A stretch of DNA of 64,000 nucleotides. Origin: Siccirubricoccus sp. G192 (GTDB taxonomy: Bacteria > Pseudomonadota > Alphaproteobacteria > Acetobacterales > Acetobacteraceae). The stretch's first letter is position 1. Every line of letters begins with the position of its first letter. This document shows, piece after piece, positions 62,017 to 64,000 of this stretch. The notes below the pieces were generated by a model. The model was not told the DNA's origin and did not search any database. It saw only the letters and a program-made list of their open reading frames with translations. A program made the translations under genes and the position numbers. Where the stretch lies: the NCBI RefSeq assembly GCF_019084075.1, contig NZ_JAHREN010000001.1:2701501-2765500 (forward strand), read 5' to 3'.

Positions 62017-62343
62017 ATGACCAGCCGCTTCGCCAGCTTCGAGGGCTTCTGGCCGCATTACCTGCGCGAACACGCGCGGCCGGCCACCAGGGTGGTGCAT
62101 GTCGCCGGCACCCTGGCGGCCGCGGCGCTGCTGCTGCTCGGGCTTGCCACCGGGGAGTGGTGGCTGCTGCTGCTGGCGCCGGTGGTCGGCTATGGCTGTG
62201 CCTGGATCTCCCACCTGACGCTCGAGCGCAACCGGCCGGCGACCTTCAGCCACCCGCTCTGGTCGCTGCGCGGCGACCTGCGCCTGGCTTGGCTGGCGGT
62301 GACCGGGCAGCTGGGCGCCGAGTTGCGGCGGCACGGGCTGTAG
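62017..62343 (+). CDS. DUF962/Mpo1-like membrane protein
   Basis: 108 residues. FASFEGFWPHYLREHARPAT and VVHVAGTLAAAALLLLGLAT carry the conserved histidines of the family (HYLREH, VHVAG), and YGCAWISHLTLERNRPATF has the second conserved His. Yeast Mpo1 is an Fe-dependent dioxygenase acting on 2-hydroxy fatty acids; whether bacterial members do the same is unproven. Two membrane segments are likely. The purine permease gene follows 75 bp later on the same strand. Confidence 0.9.
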   Translation: MTSRFASFEGFWPHYLREHARPATRVVHVAGTLAAAALLLLGLATGEWWLLLLAPVVGYGCAWISHLTLERNRPATFSHPLWSLRGDLRLAWLAVTGQLGAELRRHGL

Positions 62344-62418
62344 CCGGGGCCTGCGCGGCTTTGCCCGGGCCGCGCCACGCAGCCTAGTCTCGCGGCGGCG
62401 AGAGGGGCGATTCGGCTG

Positions 62419-63705
62419 ATGGAGCGGTTCTTCGGCTTGGCGGCGCGCGGGACGACGGTGCGGCGGGAGGTGCTGGCCGGCGCCACCACCTTCCTGACCA
62501 TGGCCTATATCATCGTGGTCAATCCCTCGATCCTGGCGCAGGCGGGGATCGATCCGGGCGCCGCTTTCGTCGCCACCTGCCTCGCCGCCGCGATCGGCTC
62601 GGCGCTGATGGGGCTGCTTGCGGATTACCCGATCGCCCTGGCGCCGGGCATGGGGCTGAACGCCTATTTCGCCTTCTCCGTGGTGCTCGGCCTGGGCATC
62701 CCCTGGCAGGTGGCGCTGGGCGCGGTCTTCGTCTCCGGCTTGGTCTTCCTGGCGGTGTCGCTGCTGCGGCTGCGGGAATGGCTCATCAATGGCATCCCGC
62801 TGTCGCTGAAATTCGGCATCGCCGCCGGGATCGGCTTCTTCCTCGGGCTGATCGGGCTGAAGACCATGGGGCTGGTGGTGGACCACCCGGCGACGCTGGT
62901 GGGGCTGGGCCGGCTCGGCGAGCCCGCGACCCTGCTCGCCTGCGCGGGCTTCCTGCTGATCGCTGGGCTTTCGGTGCGGCGGGTGCCGGGGGCGATGGTC
63001 ATCGGCATCCTGGTGACGGCCGCATCAGGCATCCCCTTCGGCCTCACGCAATTCCAGGGCGTGGTGAGCCTGCCGCCCTCATTGGCGCCGACCTTCCTGC
63101 AGATGGACATCGGGGGCGCGCTCAGCCTCGGCCTGACCGGCATCGTCTTCACCTTCTTCCTGGTGGACCTGCTGGACAATGCCGGCACCCTGATCGCCAC
63201 CACGCATCGCGCCGGGCTGATGCGGCCGGATGGCACGGTGCCCGAGCTTGGCCGGGCGCTGCTGGCGGATAGCGGCGGCGCCATCATCGGCGCCTCGCTC
63301 GGCACCTCCACCACGGTCAGCTACATCGAGAGCGCGGCGGGCATCCAGGCCGGCGGGCGCACCGGGCTGACGGCGCTGACCGTCGCCGCGCTGTTCCTGC
63401 TGGCGCTGTTCCTGGCGCCGCTCGCCGCCTCCATCCCCGGCTTCGCCACGGCGCCGGCCCTGGTCTTCGTTGCCTGCCTGATGGCGCAGGCGCTGCGCGG
63501 CCTGGATTGGGATGATGCGACGGATTACGTGCCGGCGGTGATTACCGCGCTGGCGATGCCCTTCACCTTCTCCATCGCGACGGGCATCGGGCTCGGCTTC
63601 ATCACCCATGCGGTGCTGAAGGCGGCGGCGGGGCGGGCGCGGCAGGTGAGTGGCGCGGTCTGGCTGATCGCGGCACTCTCGGTGGTGAAATTCGCGCTGC
63701 AATGA
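62419..63705 (+). CDS. NCS2-family (AzgA-like) purine permease
   Basis: 428 residues, shorter than UraA/XanP types and typical of AzgA-like guanine/hypoxanthine permeases. TVRREVLAGATTFLTMAYII and the substrate-site segment IALAPGMGLNAYFAF are diagnostic; GASLGTSTTVSYIESAAGIQ is the second half-helix motif. About 12-14 membrane spans import purines with protons. No purine catabolic gene is nearby. ATG 62419 is preceded by GAGAGGGGCGATTCGGCTG. Confidence 0.93.
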   Translation: MERFFGLAARGTTVRREVLAGATTFLTMAYIIVVNPSILAQAGIDPGAAFVATCLAAAIGSALMGLLADYPIALAPGMGLNAYFAFSVVLGLGIPWQVALGAVFVSGLVFLAVSLLRLREWLINGIPLSLKFGIAAGIGFFLGLIGLKTMGLVVDHPATLVGLGRLGEPATLLACAGFLLIAGLSVRRVPGAMVIGILVTAASGIPFGLTQFQGVVSLPPSLAPTFLQMDIGGALSLGLTGIVFTFFLVDLLDNAGTLIATTHRAGLMRPDGTVPELGRALLADSGGAIIGASLGTSTTVSYIESAAGIQAGGRTGLTALTVAALFLLALFLAPLAASIPGFATAPALVFVACLMAQALRGLDWDDATDYVPAVITALAMPFTFSIATGIGLGFITHAVLKAAAGRARQVSGAVWLIAALSVVKFALQ

Positions 63706-63743
63706 GGGGCGACGCGCCCCATCTTCTCGGAGGAGTCCAGTCC

Positions 63744-64000
63744 ATGAACCGCCGCACCCTGCTCGGCGCCGCGCTGGCGCTGCCCGCCTTGCCTGCCGCC
63801 GCCCAATCCGCCTGGCCGGACCGCCCGGTGCGGCTGGTCGTGCCCTTCGCCGGCGGCACCACCACCGATATCCTCGGCCGCCTGGCCGCCGCCTTCATCG
63901 CCCGCGACATCGGCCAGCCGGTGGTGGTGGACAACCGCAGCGGCGCCGGCGGCACGGTCGGCGCGCTGGCCGTGGCGCAGGCGGCACCGGATGGGCATGT
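63744..64000 (+). CDS. Bug/TctC-family substrate-binding protein, N-terminal part (cut by window end)
   Basis: 86 codons are present. The signal MNRRTLLGAALALPALPAAA is twin-arginine-like, and the mature sequence begins QSAWPDRPVRLVVPF. Loop 1 is AGGTTTDILGRLAA, followed by VVDNRSGAGGTVGALAVAQA. GGAGGAGTCCAGTCC is the ribosome site before ATG 63744. The 38 bp gap to the purine permease suggests a shared transcript, although a purine ligand would be unusual for this family. Confidence 0.92.
   Translation, partial: MNRRTLLGAALALPALPAAAQSAWPDRPVRLVVPFAGGTTTDILGRLAAAFIARDIGQPVVVDNRSGAGGTVGALAVAQAAPDGH

Noticed and set aside
1..64000. CRISPR array, insertion sequence or prophage
   Set aside because: No regularly spaced short repeats, transposase, integrase or phage structural gene was seen on either strand.

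Overview
The window is about 64 kb of very GC-rich DNA. Gene content and protein style point to an acetobacterial alphaproteobacterium of the Roseomonas type (Acetobacteraceae). This is inferred from the many Bug-type binding proteins, the DUF3141, DUF6489 and DUF6285 proteins, the KGG protein and an alphaproteobacterial-style GreB; no 16S gene is present. Genes are packed tightly on both strands, mostly with 0-200 bp spacers. There is no rRNA gene, no complete tRNA, no transposase, no CRISPR array and no phage gene.

Layout. 1-12.2 kb: end of an aromatic FAD-monooxygenase, Bug binding protein, quinone oxidoreductase, RidA protein, D-aminoacylase-type amidohydrolase, enoyl-CoA hydratase, DUF3141 hydrolase, intradiol dioxygenase, EthD-like protein, Bug protein and SMP-30 lactonase. 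12.2-20.2 kb: DUF6489/TonB-like pair, two NTF2-like proteins, two Bug proteins, LLM oxidoreductase, DUF1232 protein, KGG protein and CoA transferase. 20.2-31.1 kb: ankyrin protein, hydrolase, ROK protein, GreB, 5'-nucleotidase, TAXI binding protein paired with a very long Ala/Pro-rich membrane protein, DehI-like protein and MBL hydrolase. 31.2-45.8 kb: acyl-CoA, CoA-transferase and TPP-enzyme genes, then a five-gene leftward operon (CMD, HIBDH-like, old-yellow-enzyme/FadH-like, MBL lactonase, Bug). 45.9-57.5 kb: phosphoribosyltransferase, DUF169, amidohydrolase, and a leftward block SDR - acyl-CoA dehydrogenase - APH-type kinase - DUF6285 - acyl-CoA synthetase - Bug. That block has the composition of the levulinate/4-hydroxyacid (lva) pathway. 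57.5-64 kb: parE, dps, MFS exporter, DUF962 protein, purine permease and the start of another Bug gene.

How the genes work together. Most of the window looks like a mosaic of small catabolic operons. Each combines CoA-ester or ring-cleavage enzymes with one periplasmic Bug (TctC-type) solute-binding protein: nine genes plus one remnant. No TctA/TctB membrane partner and no recognisable transcription regulator is encoded here.

Data quality matters. At least ten single-base indels break otherwise intact genes, mostly in C or G runs, including the normally essential parE. The pattern is best explained by homopolymer errors in the assembly, so genes typed here as pseudogenes for a frameshift are probably intact in the organism.

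The observations most worth follow-up are the lva-like kinase/dehydrogenase operon, the TAXI protein coupled to a giant Ala/Pro-rich envelope protein, the dispersed palindromic repeats whose ends supply TAG stop codons, and the Bug expansion.
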